DNA from: Pelecanus crispus
Lineage: Eukaryota; Chordata; Aves; Pelecaniformes; Pelecanidae
Reading direction: 5' to 3'
Assembly (NCBI RefSeq): GCF_030463565.1
Contig: NC_134653.1
Coordinates: 28,147,150-28,211,149 of the forward strand
Length of the DNA stretch: 64,000 bases
The notes beneath the pieces are model-generated. The model worked only from the letters and a program-made list of their open reading frames with translations. It was not told where the DNA came from and did not search any database. The position numbers and the translations under genes are program-made. Shown piece after piece: positions 44,801 to 59,800 of this stretch. Numbering within the stretch: the first letter of the stretch is position 1; the number at the start of each line of letters is the position of its first letter.

Positions 44801-47800
44801 GTTGTGACATGTGCAGCTCAAACAGGGATCATTCCCTTTTGGAGTGAAATAGTAGCCTTCATCAACAATGTTGTCTTTGATATCAACGCAAGTCTGGCCT
44901 AGAACAGAAACGCACATCAATATCCAAGTGTCTGTGAGCCTGCCAGGCAGGAGTCCAGTTTATTCTGTTACATTAAGTGATTTGTAAACATAAGCAGACC
45001 ACCAGTTAAAAGCCACATTAAAGCAACTTTGAAAAGGGATCTCCAAGGAGCGGGGAAGGTAATGGATAGTCTGGAGGCACGCAGGGATGATTTACTGCTC
45101 AGAATTGACAAATTGAGTTTTAAGTATTTAATGGAATTGACACACTTTCAGGCATCTTCTCCAAGACACAGGAAAGCAAGTGGTCTGAGAAGTTTAAGCT
45201 TCATTGTCAACGCTTACTGCAGCTCCCTCTCTCTCTCCTGGTACTTAGGAAAAGCTGGATCTTCTCTGGACCAAACCTGAAGGACACTCTTAACAGGCCA
45301 GGCCTAAAAAAGGAAGCCAGGCAATAGTACTTCCACTGCCCTAGCTGCATCTTGATCCCCACCCAGCAGAGGAAGCTTAAGTGCGTTCTGTCCACTGTCC
45401 TTTCCTCTCTCTGACCTAAAGGCAGGTACCAAAACCAGAGAGAGGGAACAGAGACAGCGCTGGGACCTGCCAGCTGAAGCAACTGCTCAGGGAGGGTGGC
45501 CTGCCCCCTCCACCCTACGCACAGGTCAGCTGGGAGGGTCCACAGGAAAGTTCAGACTGGAAGAAACCTGAGGAGGTCTCTAGCTCAATCTCCTGCTCAA
45601 CGCAGGGTCAGCTATGATGTCCCAACAGGTTGCTCAGGGTTTTATCTAATCTGGTCACAAAAACCTCTGAGGACAGAGGCTGCACAACCTCCCTGGGCAC
45701 CTGTTCCACTCTTGACTACCATCACAATTAAAGTTTTCCCTGGCATCAATTCATATCTCGTTTCAACTTAATGCCCTTTGACTCCTGCCACACACCACTG
45801 TAAAGAGCCTGGGGCTCCATCTTCTTGATAACCTTCTTGTAAGTACTGGCAGGCTGCTATCAGGTCCCCTGGAAGCTTTCCCTTCTCCAGGCTGAAGGAG
45901 CCCCATTCCCACTGCCTCACCTCAAAGGACAGGCGCTTCAGCCCACATCACCATCTTGCTGGCCCCCACTGAACTCGCCTCAATTTGTCCAGGTCTTGTC
46001 AACATTTTTCTTGCACTGTGAGGCCCAAAATTGGACACAGCATTCTTCTGCTCAACTCATACATCTGATACCCTCACCCTCTGGTTAACGTTTCGGCAGA
46101 GCTATCGCCTTCCTTACAACATCATCCTGAAAAGATGACCAAAAAGGTAATCTTTTGATCATCATTTTGATTAAACACATGTCTTTCAATATCAGATTCC
46201 AATATTTTATTACATCTCAAGGTAGACAAGGCAATATCCTGTCTTCCTAATTTTCAATATTTCAGGTGCAAAAGCAGGCAGAGGAGGGCTGAATTTTCCT
46301 CCCTTGCCGTTCTGCAAGTCTTTTTCCTGCTTTAAAGAAAAAGCAAACTAGAAAAACTTCAAGAACAGCAGTAGAAGTTCAACAACTTTTCTCCTTCTTG
46401 CAAAGAAGCACCACCTATATCAGGTATCTTAAATATTATCTGAAAATACTGAAAATACCTCTGTTGGCATAAAGCCTTTTGGAGTAAAGAAATGTGAGAT
46501 ACAGAATGAAAGCCATTTTTTTCACTTTAAGTCAGTAGCTCCACTTGCTTTCCCCCCCCCCCCCCCACTACTTCTAATAATTAGCTGGGAAGAATTTAAT
46601 AGAATTTGCTATATTCAAAATAAACCGGAAATAAGTGTTTCCTCATTTTCATGGCAAGTTAATAATTTAAGAGTGATATTCGCTAATAAGGCATGCTTTT
46701 TTTAAAACTTCTTTTTTTCTTTTTTATTTCATTTTGGGGCTGATATAGCTGCTTAACAATAATTTTTTAGTGAAAATCTGTACTGTGGCTGACGACCACA
46801 CATTATGAAACTCTTATTTATTTAAACCAAGAAAAAATTTAACTCGCCCCCTTTTTTTTAATTCAGTGGGCAAAAGGTAGAAAGGATAACTAATCAATTT
46901 CCCCATATTTGTTATATGCATATTTAAACATGCAATACAGTTAACACTGAACTAAGATCAACTTACTCCTTTTGCAGAGGAATGAAGATTTCTCATAGCA
47001 GTTTTCAGCATACCAGCTGTGTAAACCATGGTGCCGAAGGGTAGGAAAATGGAAACACTGAAGCTGGGCACAAAGAATGTTTTCATTTTCAGACATAGCC
47101 GTACCAAAGATAGGGTCAGGGGGTAAAAATACTTCTGAAGAGCCTAGAACAAGATGCATTGGTATAAGGAGCCTGTGGGTATGCAAAGCTTTAGAAAGGC
47201 TCTGTAATGCCACTCATTTCATGCATACCAACTCTGCTACAAGGCTACTGTCCTCTAGCTTTAGCTTCCATTAGCAACATTCCTCCGGGGGAAGGCAAAC
47301 AGTGGGGAGGGAAGGGGTGACTCAGACAGAAGAGGCTGCTGGTTTCAAAGTACTGGATAATTTTGTCATTCTGCACCAGTAGGAGTGATGTTCTCATATC
47401 TCTACAAGTGCTGCTTTCCAGAGTCCCATGGGGTTTGCCTGCCAGTAGTAATGCGCCCCTTCAAACAACACTGAGTTTGTCCACTCTTGCTACTAGTGGA
47501 GCAAGAACCCATACCCATCTTGTACCTGGCACTCCAAGCCCCTACTAGTGCTTCCAAAGATGTGTGTGCATCTATCCTGTGCAGGGCACTGCAAAGCCGC
47601 TCCCCCACGTCTCATTCCGAGTGCAGAGCAGTGCTATGCAGAGAACAAGGCTGCAATGCTGCTTCTGCTGCTGCAGTGGTGGTATGGACTATTGGTCCTT
47701 TCAACTCGCATAATCATTAAGAGACAGTATTATGATGGGTTCCAAACAGTGCAAGAGGTGTACAGGGCATTTTATAACTTTTAAAGTGCTGTTTCTAACC

Positions 47801-50800
47801 AGTGTCTTGCTTCACCATTAAATCTGCTGGTATGCAAAGTTTTAATGGGATTAATAGGAGACCAAGACACAGCAATTATAAAAATTAGCCTATTTTCTAT
47901 GTTTTCAGACGCCTACTTCCCAAATCTGAGTGCTTAAACATTGATTTTAACAGCTCTTGCAGTTCGCATACTACACAGTCTTCTCACGTGATGGTCCTTT
48001 CAAACACTGTTAGGTATGATGTTTTGGGTTGTTTTTTTTTTTTTTTAAATGTAACTAGTCTGCTATCATTTTTTTGAGGGCTTACCTTCCACATCTCCCA
48101 ATAATGGATTAAAAGTTCCAAGCTATAGGACCCTAAATCACTTTTCAAACAGACACCAGGAATTCAGAGTCTACCTCACTACAAGTCAATGAAGCTTAAG
48201 TAGTTTTTCAGAAGCTACTGAATACCACTATGTACTGTTATGTACTTTATTTCATATAGGTATCCCTTTATTAAATAGAAAGCTTCCAAACAAAAGAATA
48301 TATGGTATTGAGAAAGCTTAAATTTATATAGTGCATCAAATTAAATAAAACTTACGATAAAAACAGGTATCATGATTTTTCTATAGTTTATCCCTCCCTG
48401 GTTGTAAACACTCTGTCAGCAGATGGCAGTGCAGTCATCTTTCCAAAGCGCAAAGAAAGGTCCTTCTAAGGAGAATGCTTCCCCCCTACCACCCCCCGCT
48501 TTGGCTTCACAGAAGAAACCTACCTATATAAAGAGTTTTGTCCAGACCAGAGATCCCTATTATGAGAAAAAGTTGGACTTTCCTCCCTCCCTTTCCACTG
48601 CTGTCCCAAGACATCTTTAGGTTCTTTACTTTAAGAAACTAATGAAAATGTTCCTGCCTCACAAGAAGCAGTTTCCTCTGAATACTCAGTCAACTCTATT
48701 CCCTTAAATGACAAAAGAAGTCAATATTTTTGTGCATAGCAGCACAGTAAACAAGTACTGTCATCAGAAAACTATGCAGGGTTCTACTACTTCTCATGTG
48801 TCAAAGGAAGTATTTTTCAAGATGCAACCGTTTAGCAAAATTCTGTTCATAATTATGTATCTGTACCTAATGGACAGTTTTCCTTCCAGATTTTCCATTA
48901 CTGAAAATTGTGTATGAGAAGAAAACTATTCAGATTAGTTTTCAAATCCTACACTGGAATTCACAGTGCTGATGCTTAAAAAAACCTCTTTGTTTTCAAT
49001 TTTCCATTATCTAAACCAGTACAGCATTTAGACATTCAATTCCACACATAAGAGTTCATATAATGACTTTAAGATTAACTAATCCATCCCCTGAATTAAT
49101 TAAAAATAAAAGGTATAGAAACGTAGCTTTGCATTTTCAGCAGAGGGAGCTGCTTGTTTTGCAACTGAAAAAGTTCAGCCCGTGATGCCTATCAGATTGA
49201 TGTTCAGTTTCTCATATAAACTGGGATTTATTTCTGGGATTAGGCAAATTTTATCTGGGTTTAAGTAAACTATCTGAAGTACTTTAAAATGAAAAAAAAT
49301 CTGAGTAATTGTGCAAAATTCAAGATTTGGTAAAAGTATATAAAAATCTACCAATTTTTTAAAAGCTAAAACCCCCAAATATCATACACTAGTCTGTGCA
49401 AATACTAGAATCAGGAATCAGCAGTTCATTCAGACACTCACCACAAAGAACAAGGAACTACAGAGTAGTTTCCTTTTTCTCACCTTATCAAGGGGAAAGA
49501 CCAAATAAACCAAAAACCACATTCTTCCCACAAAACATCAATGTGAAAAACTACAAAACTTCTAACTGAAAAAATAAGACGTATATCGAGTATTAAACTC
49601 TTCCGTTTTGATACTGTAAAGCGAAGTAGTTCCCCTACACTATTTCAATGCTACCACCAAAAGAAGTTATGTTGTTCTTGCAAATTATATTCATGCTTTA
49701 AAAGTTTCCATGGGCCATTTAACTAAGTAATAATTTGAGAGGTCTACCTTTATAAGCTACTTCCCAGTGACCTTCTAGAGAGTGATTTCGATTGGTGATC
49801 ACATACTGATATCCAACCCAGAACCTACAAAAAAAAAAATTAAGTCAGATTGTAAAGATACAAGCCAAAAAACATACTAACAAATTAAAACAAATTACAC
49901 AGAACCTTCCAATGTCTTTCTACTTAAAAGCTAACTTTCCAAACATGCTGATGACATTAACATTTCAGCCCATACATGGGCAATGTAGAGAGAGACACTA
50001 CAGTTGATGAATAGAGGAAAATATTTGATAGTTTTCTATGTTTACAAAAGGTAACTCACCAATGTCTTTTATTTCTATTCATAATAAGTACCTTATTCTG
50101 TTGTTATAGCAGCACTGCAGTATCTCAAACCCAAAAACACACAAAAGCATGCAGAAGTCAAATATTTTATAAACATACACAACTTATGTCAGACTTTTCC
50201 AGATCAAACCATCTAACTTTCCAGAGACACAGATGCACCATTACTGAACCACTCTGGCTATCTGCCATAGCAGCCCATGAGACTGACAAAAAACCCACAG
50301 GCAAAAAAAGGAATTATGTTTGTTGTGAACTAACAGAATGAAATATCTGAAGCCACCAGAACATAGTTTGTGCAACTCAAAATGGCTTTTTACTTCATTT
50401 TTATCTCAAATTTACAGTCTTTGTTAGAACTACTGGTACTTAACAGAAAAAAAAAATCTGTTGAAAAACTTAAAAGAATTATTTCTATACAAGGTAGTGT
50501 AGCAGTAAGTCATTGTAAAATCCATCTTCCCTGTTGCAGTTCAAGAATACTAGTACGTTGCTGAGACAGCCTGAAGATAAAACGACTGCTGAATTGTAGC
50601 CTATCTGTTAATGTTAATTAAAACATAAAATACAAATGACCACGGCCAAACAGCCAACCAGCATGCTCATACTGGGTCATTAACCTGAAGTCAATTTACC
50701 ATTAGATTTTTTAAGCAAACTGAACTACCAGCATTTGTACCGCCCCCTCATGTAATACGGGATCTTTGTCCTTTCTTTCCTACTCACCTACGCTGGTCCT

Positions 50801-53800
50801 TCCTTACAAATGTTTTTTCTTCCAAGTCCCATTCCTGTGCCAGGATAAACCTTAGCTCCTGGTCTGCAGTGAAAGTGGCAAGGGATCCGTTCACCCGCTG
50901 ACATGTCTGCACGGCGTCCCAGTAGTTCTCCCCATTTAAATACACTCTATAACAGCTGGCTGTGCCCTCATAGTGGTGCCATCCTGTTGGGCACTTTCCT
51001 AGGAAACATGAAGAATAGAAGGGAAACCATTCCCCCCAAATTAGGATCTTCAAGATAATGCATCCTAGTCAGTTTATGACAATGCAATGCATAATCACTT
51101 GGATGTGTACACACAACATACTCTGTATACTTCACCTCACCAGGAGGAGATGCATGCATTACAGATCACAGATTTACTTTACTACAGCTTTTGATAAAGG
51201 AAAATTTTTTAAATGTATTTAAAAAGATGCAACTCCTAGTAATGTTTCATTGTACCATAACAGCCTTTAAAGTCTTTAATTAAGACTGATGATCTACTGT
51301 GGAAGATATTTCCTTGCGGGTCTTTATAAATCCAATCAGTTCAATCAATCCAAGTCAAAACAGGCAGCAAGAAACAGGAAGAAAAAAACAGAGGTGGCCA
51401 ATTTAATGATTCTATCTTTCTATTAGGTGGTTATCAATACATCCAACTTGCTGTGAAGTTTTCAACCTACTTTTACAAACAGTCTTAGTAGTAATCACAT
51501 AATCCTGCTCTCATAGTCTATCACTAAAGACCATGGGGGTCCTGGGGCAATTGTTGTTTGCTTTGGAAAAGCATCACTGCAAAGTGGATCTTTAGGAAGT
51601 AAGAAGGTGATGGTATGAACTGCTGTCTCTGCTTTCCCTCAATTAACTCTCAATTGAGGGCATACACAAAAAAAGCCTTGAGGCACTTCTGGATGAAACA
51701 GGCCCATGGACTTTTGACTGGCATCCTTGGGGGTGATGGGTAACTAATAGAGAGAATCAGAGACAGGCAGATGAAATTTAAAACAGACATGAAATACAAT
51801 TTTATAGCACCTCCATTCACAGTATTAATTTTGCACAACACCTAAGACAGGAACTTTAAATTCACAAACTGTTTTATGTTCATTGCATGCATTCACAGAG
51901 TTCCTGTTCTCAAGCCTCTTTATTCTCTTCAGAAACAGTGATCTTTATCATGAAATGATAATATACAAACTTAGATTTGAAGCCCTTTAATTAAATATCT
52001 TTCCTTATTCTCCATTTATATGGTGTCTTTTAAGATCTACTGTTCACATCACTAAGATGGGACAGAATACAGTATCAATCAGACTGCACAGCATACTAGA
52101 TATTGCTGTCCAAATTGCTTTATTGTCCTCTATAAATTTTACTAACATAACTTAGCTACCAGAATCCATGACAAATCAAAATACCTATTTCAATAAGCAT
52201 TTCTGTCCTCAAAAAAACCAACCCAAAAAGGTGAATTTTTAATTTTGCTGATCACTTGTCTTTTTCCAGAAGATCACCATAGTCCAAAGCAATCGTTCCC
52301 AATTACTGCCATACTGTCTTCCCCCCTATGTCCCCTTCCTAACCTGTCCCATCCCTCCCTCCAAGGCTAATCAGTGCTGTCTCACATTCCCAAAGCACTG
52401 GATGATCCCTGGAGCAAAGAGGGAACCAAGATAAGAGGGAAAAAGCAGGGGAGACTTAGATGTTTTGGGCCTGGAGAGATTCAGAGGCAGCAGTCACTAC
52501 ACGCTATGATCAGGGGAAGGACACTTGCAGGACATCTATAACACTTTAGATAAAGCTGGGACTAGGATGTCGGCAGTGGCACTAGTAGTGCTGCAGGTGA
52601 GAGGGTAGGATGACATCGAAGTGATATTTTTGAAGATTCCTGACTGATTGATGGGAGTAACATGGCAAAACCCATTCAAGTGCTACATACTTCCTTGACA
52701 GACTTTGTCTTCAGAGAAACAAGTGAAGAATTTCTTTAAGTTTCTCACTCCCTAAAGAATATTTTTCCTATTAAAAAGGATACAAAACTCACAACATCAG
52801 AGATGCACTTAACTAACTAATAATAGTGCAACATCTTTAAGATCATCTTCAAAATTACTTCAGTCAAGAGCAATCAATTTTGGTTTCCCCCCACTCTCCA
52901 GGGGAACAATCCTACACACAAGCTCACACCAAGAGACAAGGGCTAGACTATCACCCCTGCTGCAGGCTGAAACCATCACTTAAACCACAGGCTTAAGTTT
53001 TCTGTAATTGCAATGAGTTATAACAGAAAATTGCAACTCGGGTTTCACAAAACCAGGATTACTAGGGAATTAGAATTCTTTGCATGTATTGGCCTGCTAT
53101 ATAAACTATGCAATATAACGGGACATATATAAAAGAAGTGTACAAAAACCTCAAAAAGTGCTGCACATAAATAAAATCTGGTCAAAAAGCTATTAATTTC
53201 TCCTTAAAAAAAAAATAGCCTAAATTGCTACATGAATTAGCAGAAAGATGGCCCAGATTTCCCAGTCTGCAACTTACTGCTAAATCGGACAGGCTGTGCC
53301 ACATTGACAGTGTGAAAGCGGGTTGTCTCTCCTCCTCTCCCTCGATTGTGCCTGGAGTCCACATTCTCCTTCCCATGGTAAGTTCGCTGGTCCCCTGTCA
53401 AGCCTGGGGACCAGAAGCAATAGTCAGTACTGGTGAAAGATGCAAGCAAAGACAGATTTCATTTTATTAAACTTTCTCTGGGTTTTAATTCAAGACATAT
53501 ATGATAAGTAACATAGTCAGGTAAACCAAGATGGTAGATCCCTGCAATAACAGCTTGGCCATTTTACATGGTACAAAACCAAAATACTTACAATTGAAAA
53601 GAACCAACATGCCATTACATGAGTCTTGCAGAGTAAGCTAGATATTTTGGCAGATTCTCAACAGCCTGCAGTTGTACACAAGACTCGACACTTGTCATTT
53701 CAATTGCTGCAGCAAATGCATCATCCCCAGTGCATTTTATCTGTTCCTGTTTACAGGACTACCCACTCTCCAGCTGCTTCGTTTCTCTGTTGTGTGTTCA

Positions 53801-56800
53801 AGGATATAAGACAACTCCTCCAATACATTTTCCAACACATTCTCTGAGATCTAGGACAAAATTAAAGCCAGGAAAGGAAACCTATCTTCAGCCAGAAGAA
53901 CAGGGGTTTTCATTCACTCTCAAGCTTCTAAAGGAAATGTTAGTTCATTATTTCTGAAACAAAAACCATACACACCCTCATCTCAGTGTCAGGGCTTCTA
54001 ACAGGTATATGTGACAACTGGATTCAGTAATTTAGGAAGAACACAGTGAAGACGTTATTCCAGAAAAGGGGCTGGGAGGCTCCACATGCCTACGAGGAGT
54101 AGATAAGGAGTGCACAGTTCAGGTGGAGACACGGCAGGATGAGCCATAGCCAGCAAAACTAGCAAGATCCTAAGTAGGAAGGCTGGCACGGTGGTGGGGA
54201 GAAACCTTTGAGAAAGATTAATCTGGAAACAAGGGATTAACCTTAAAAAGAGAAAAATTAAGGACCCAAGAATGTAAGCATTAGAAATATCCACTAGTAT
54301 GTTATTTAATAGTTCTAGATGTTCTTAAAGGTAATAGAGTTTAACCAGCACAAAGAGCTATGCAGACATTCATTGCTATATTAAAAAATCAGCTTATTTT
54401 CCTTTAAAGCTGATTAGCTCTATTTAGCCTAGCTAAACCAAATAAACCAGTCATGGTCCCAAATAAAGAGAAGCTACACAGTCTTCTTCAACAGGTTTAA
54501 CTACATCTGTTTGAAATATATTCAAAACTATGTCAATAACTTTAAAAAACAAGAGGTCCACAGCAATTTCATGATTATTTAAACCCAGACTTGGAGACTG
54601 TTTGGTATATCACCTGGGGAGAAAAGACCTCCAGAAGACCTACCATCAAACAACGCACTCCTTGGACCAAATGTTAGCACCAATGAGCAAAAAAGAAAGA
54701 AGAAGAAGAAGAAGGAAAAAAAAAAAAAAAAAAAAAGACTAGCTGGAGCCCAGGAACAGCAGAGTAGCTTTGCATTCATCTGGCTCTAGCATACTGAGTT
54801 TGCCCTGGGTTAATGGGATAAGCAAGGGATATTTAATTATCATGTTATCCTAGGAATTACGTGTCTATTGAGATCACCCATTAAGAAATGGCTGTGCATA
54901 ACACACTCACATGGCCTTACAGGAATAAAGTAGTAATTCTACTGTTCAATATTAGAATACGCTATTTATCACAGGCAAGAAGTTAGTGCCAAGAAATTCA
55001 GTTAGCGTACATTTCAAAGGACACAAAATGGTAAAATAATTTGACAGTGAAGATCACTGATTATTTTTTATTACTTTAAAGGCCAATCTATTTTTAGTTT
55101 TAGAATTTGACTGTTCTTAATCCTAATGGTTCAGTAGCAGTATTTACACTTTGATCTTCAGAGTGATACTGAGACACTAAAAAAGCAAATCTTTAATTAG
55201 AGTAAGACTTTAAAAATAACACTAACTAATGTAGAATGCTTTATTAAAGATGAACCGAGCTCAGCATGAGAAGCTTGATTTTCCCATGGCATTAAATGGT
55301 AACAACTAAACCCGAAGAACCAGTAAGAACCAAACACACAAAGAATTAGTTCCCTTTCAGAAGTGAGAGCAGATGCAACACCATATGGCTGACCCTCCAC
55401 GGCTAAACAGAACGCCCACCAGGACTTAACAATTTACCTCCCCTGGGAATAAAACAGAAGTTCACAGGTTTTAACATGCAAGGTTAAGAAAGGGTTACTT
55501 GGGCTAACATCTTAAATTGACAGAATTTATGCCAGATGCTTTGAAAAATAGCAACACAGATCCCACACAAAGTGAGTTAAATCTGTCCTCACCCAGGAAG
55601 CAGGACACTCATTCCTTCCTCAGCATCTGCCTGTGTCAGCAGACTCACCGCTGAAACCAGGCAGGACTGAAGAGGCAGAAAGCAGCCACCACAAGTCACC
55701 TCTCCTTCAAGCCCAACACTATCAGCTGCTTAATAAACTGCTGCTCTTCAAATAACTAAATTGCTTCATTTGACCTGAATTTTTGGTCTCTGAGAAAAGC
55801 AATGATGACAAGTTTTTCCAGGGCAATAAAGAAAGAGATGCTAACAAGCCTCTAAGTCACTTGACTGCCATGAAAAGCCGTTGCAGATTCTGGTGGCAAA
55901 GGTGTAATTGGACTGCTTTTCTATTGTGCTTTTTCAACACTCTACAGAACAATTTTCTATGTACTTTGCTGTTCCTGCTTCCTTTATAAAAATATTTTTA
56001 TCTTTAAAAATAAATTAATAGTGCCATGGACTAAGCTTTAAGATAACAACCTGAGCACTACGGGCACAACCTAACCATGTTTGAGTGTTTCAGAAAGGAA
56101 AAGCCATCATTTTTATTGCTCATGTGCATACTTAATATTCTGAAAGCTATCAAATTTTGGATTTTCCAAAACCTTTATTCTTCTACATACTACAACCACA
56201 ATCAATAACAGCAACAGTAGTATTTTTACTAGCCAAGACAGATAGTTCTGTTTCATAGAATCGTGTACATTGGAAAAGACCTTTAAGATCATCCAGTCCA
56301 ACCATTAACCTACACTACCAAGTCCACACTAAACCAATCAAGGGTAGACTAGACTCAACCATGTCCCAGAGTGCCTCATGTACCCGTTTTTTTAACACTT
56401 CCAGGGATGGTGACTCCACCACCTCTCTAGGCAGCCTGGTCCAATGCTTCACCACCCTTTCCGTGAAGAAATTTTTCCTAATTTCCAGCCTAAACCTCCC
56501 CTGACACAGCTTGAGCCCATTTCCTCTCATCCTATCGCTAACTACTTGGGAGAAGAGACCAACACCCACCTCACTACAACCTCCTTTCAGGTAGTTGTAG
56601 AGAGCGATAAGGTCCCCCCTCAGCCTCCTCTTCTCCAGGCTAAACAACCCCAGTTCCCTCAGCCGCTCCTCATAAGGCCTGTGCTCCAGACCCTTCACCA
56701 GCCTTGTTGCCCTTCTCTGGACACGCTCCAGCACCTCAATGTCCTTCTTGTATTGAGGGGCCCAAAAGTAGACAGAGTATTCCAGGTGCGGCCTCACCAG

Positions 56801-59800
56801 CGCCGAGTACAGGGGGACAATCACTTCCCTGCTCCTGCTGGCCACACTATTCCTGATACAAGCCAGGATACTGTTGGCCGCCTTGGCCACCTGGGCACAC
56901 TGCTGGCTCATGTTCAGCCGGCTGTCTACCAACACCCCCAGATCCTTTTCAGCCAGGCAGCTTTCCAGCCACTCTTCCCCAAGCCTGTAGCGTTGCATGG
57001 GGTTGTTGTGACCGAAGTGCAGGACCTGGCACTTGGCCTTGTTAAATCTGTTACAGCTGGCCTCGGCCCATCGATCCAACTTTGTTGGATCCTTTGGCTT
57101 CGTGCAGTTATACCAGAAATTTAATTTGCTTGTTAGCTGGTGGGGAAAAGGGAAAAATGGGTTCAAGGAAAAATTCATGGGGCGCAATTTTTTTCCTCCC
57201 CTCAAATGCTACGGAGTGGTGGACACGAGCATCCTCCAATCTGTTTCCAAATGGATCAAGTCATAATTAGTATTCACCCAGATCCTTCCAATTTACAGTT
57301 GCTATCTAATTTACTCTAGCACGATTACAGTTTAAGTATAGTGCTATACATCAAGTAAGTTGCCCAACAATGCTGATTCTGTGACTATTTTCAGTTGTTT
57401 AAAACTTCATGCTACCAATTCAGAATGGAAGTTTGCCATGCTGGATGGCTCCTACTACATTTTCTATTGGTAAACTTTTTCAGATCTGAATGAAAACAGT
57501 TAAACAATTGTTCAGAACAAAAATTGAGAGATTGGAAGGGGAAGACATTTTGCTTACATTTCTAACTACCTTTTTGTTGAACAAGTGCTGTCACTGCAGC
57601 CTGCAAAACACAGCCCTGCTAACTCACAGGAAGAGCTTTGTTTCACGCATATAGGTTTTGCTGTTGCTGTTGGGGGGACAGAAAAAATGAGGGGACAAAT
57701 GCAGTCAAATTTAAGTCTGAAATATGAGCTTGCCCATAGAGGCTGGAAGGAATTCACAGTTACATTGTCCATGCTCTTCTGCGTACATCCATGGAGATTA
57801 CTCTGCAGCATTTATCCACAGGATCTCAGTGACGCTTTCTTTGCATGTCGTGTCTCATTAGGGGAAGCCAAGCACACAAGCAGAGCAGAAAGCTCTTTTT
57901 TCGTCCCTCCCAGTGCCTCCATCATTAGAACCAAGTAAAAGGAAGCAAAAAGCCAAGTAGTGCAAATGAAACGTGAGCCAAGGAGCTGAGACCACACAAA
58001 AGTGAGAGCTGGCACCAGCTGAGATGGGAACAAGCTAGAACATACGCGTGCCGAGCAGCACTGCATGGGGGAACAAACATAACGCCAAATGGAAAACTGT
58101 GTTCGGAGGAGCTAGAAGAGAAACTGCAATCTGCCACACATGCCAAGGTCTGCTTCGCACCAAAAAAAAGGGCGGGCAGACAGAAGACACTGACTGTAAC
58201 ATAGAGAGGTCCTTGTAGGGACAGGGCTCATATAGGGGCGAATACTGGATTTTGAGGAGTTGAACTAGTTTCCAGAGTTACTGTGTCACAGATGACAAGC
58301 CACTCAAGCCAAACCCTTCACAAGGATGGATGTACTATGTAAAATTATGTCAAAATTAAACTGTCTGTGAAGCAACCAGGTCTTGTCATATCTTATTTGT
58401 TCCAAGATTTGAGTTGCTCCTGTTTAAACACAGAGATTCTCAAAATTTACATAAAAAGCTGCCTTGTCCCCTAATCTTCAAATTTACTGTCCAGCATATT
58501 ACCTACTAAAAGCTTAGAAAGCTTTTCATTCCATCTGGTAATTTGAGAGGTGAAAGAACACTGGGATTAAATCCAGTTTTGTGCCTAAAGATTTGGAAAT
58601 ACCGTTCAGAAGTCCCCAGAGAGGAGTGATTCTTCTCAGATCAAGCAGCTCCATGCTTTGCATTATCAATTGTATTATGCTAGGAAATAAATGCCAACCA
58701 AGAACAGCATCCTGCTGTGCTGAACACTACTCAAAGTAATAGATTGACAGTAAAGAGCTTACAATTTAAACACCATGAAGTAGTAAAAAGGATGCATCAT
58801 ACAAGAGTTCAGCAAGGGCTCAGAAAAGGCGTGGAAATGATCAGAGGTTTTTATCATTATTATCTACCTTTAAAAAAGGAGATGTACCAAAAAGTGCACA
58901 GATGTCAGTCACTTCAACCAAACACAATATCCTTGACAAAACAAAACACAAAGCTATTTATGATCACTGCAAAACAGTGTGCTGCAGCTGCTGCTTTGAC
59001 AGTTACTGCCCATACCTTCAGCTGGCTCCACAAAGGAGACCTTGCAGACTCAAAGATGATATAGTGCATATGTGCTGGGGCAAGTGACCTCCAAGTCTGC
59101 ACATTTCTTCATGATACAGTATCTGTGGAAGTCCTTAAGAACAGCATACAAGACAACATTGTCAAGATCAGCATTTACAGTTAGCTTCCTAGCAAGCCAG
59201 GAAATATGAAATTAATTATTACTCTACCCTTAATTGGTTTAGTGGTGGACTTGGTAGTGTTAGGTTAATGGTTGGACTGGATGATCTTAAAGGTCTTTCC
59301 CAACCTAAACAATTCTATGATTCTAAGATTGCTTCTGTATGAAATTAGGGTCACAATCTCAACATAAAAACATATAAAACTGTACTGTTCACCACGGCAC
59401 TGCAGGGCAGCTCATACTACTGCTAGCCACTGCTTGCAATGGCTGCCCCAGGACCACTGCCACCAGGATGGCCAGCTGTCCAGTGCTGCCTGTGGCCTCA
59501 GGCTCGGGGCAGGGAGGTGGGGGGGGCGGACCCTAAGAATTCAGCTTGCTGAAACTTTCCAGTGTTCTTGCTTCTGACCAAGCAGGTCTAGAAAACAGTA
59601 CTGAGAAATAGTTAATAAAGGAAGACTGTGGCATTAGGCAAGGGTGTGTACTACAGGGCATGCTGAAGGTTTTCAAATTCAGATGCTGGGAGAAGCCCAA
59701 GGACAGCTGACAGCACAATCTAATCACTTGTTCCTGGGAAGAATTGAAGAATTCCATTTTTTAAAAAATAAATAAATGAAGGAAGGAAGGAAGGAAACAG

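Noticed and set aside
56315-57205. 296-codon minus-strand frame as a cellular gene
   Set aside because: It is the reverse-transcriptase C terminus of a CR1 element plus flanking intron codons.
57566-58146. Cluster of minus-strand frames in DGCR2 intron 2 as an alternative exon
   Set aside because: No in-phase acceptor and donor pair and no similarity to any DGCR2 domain.
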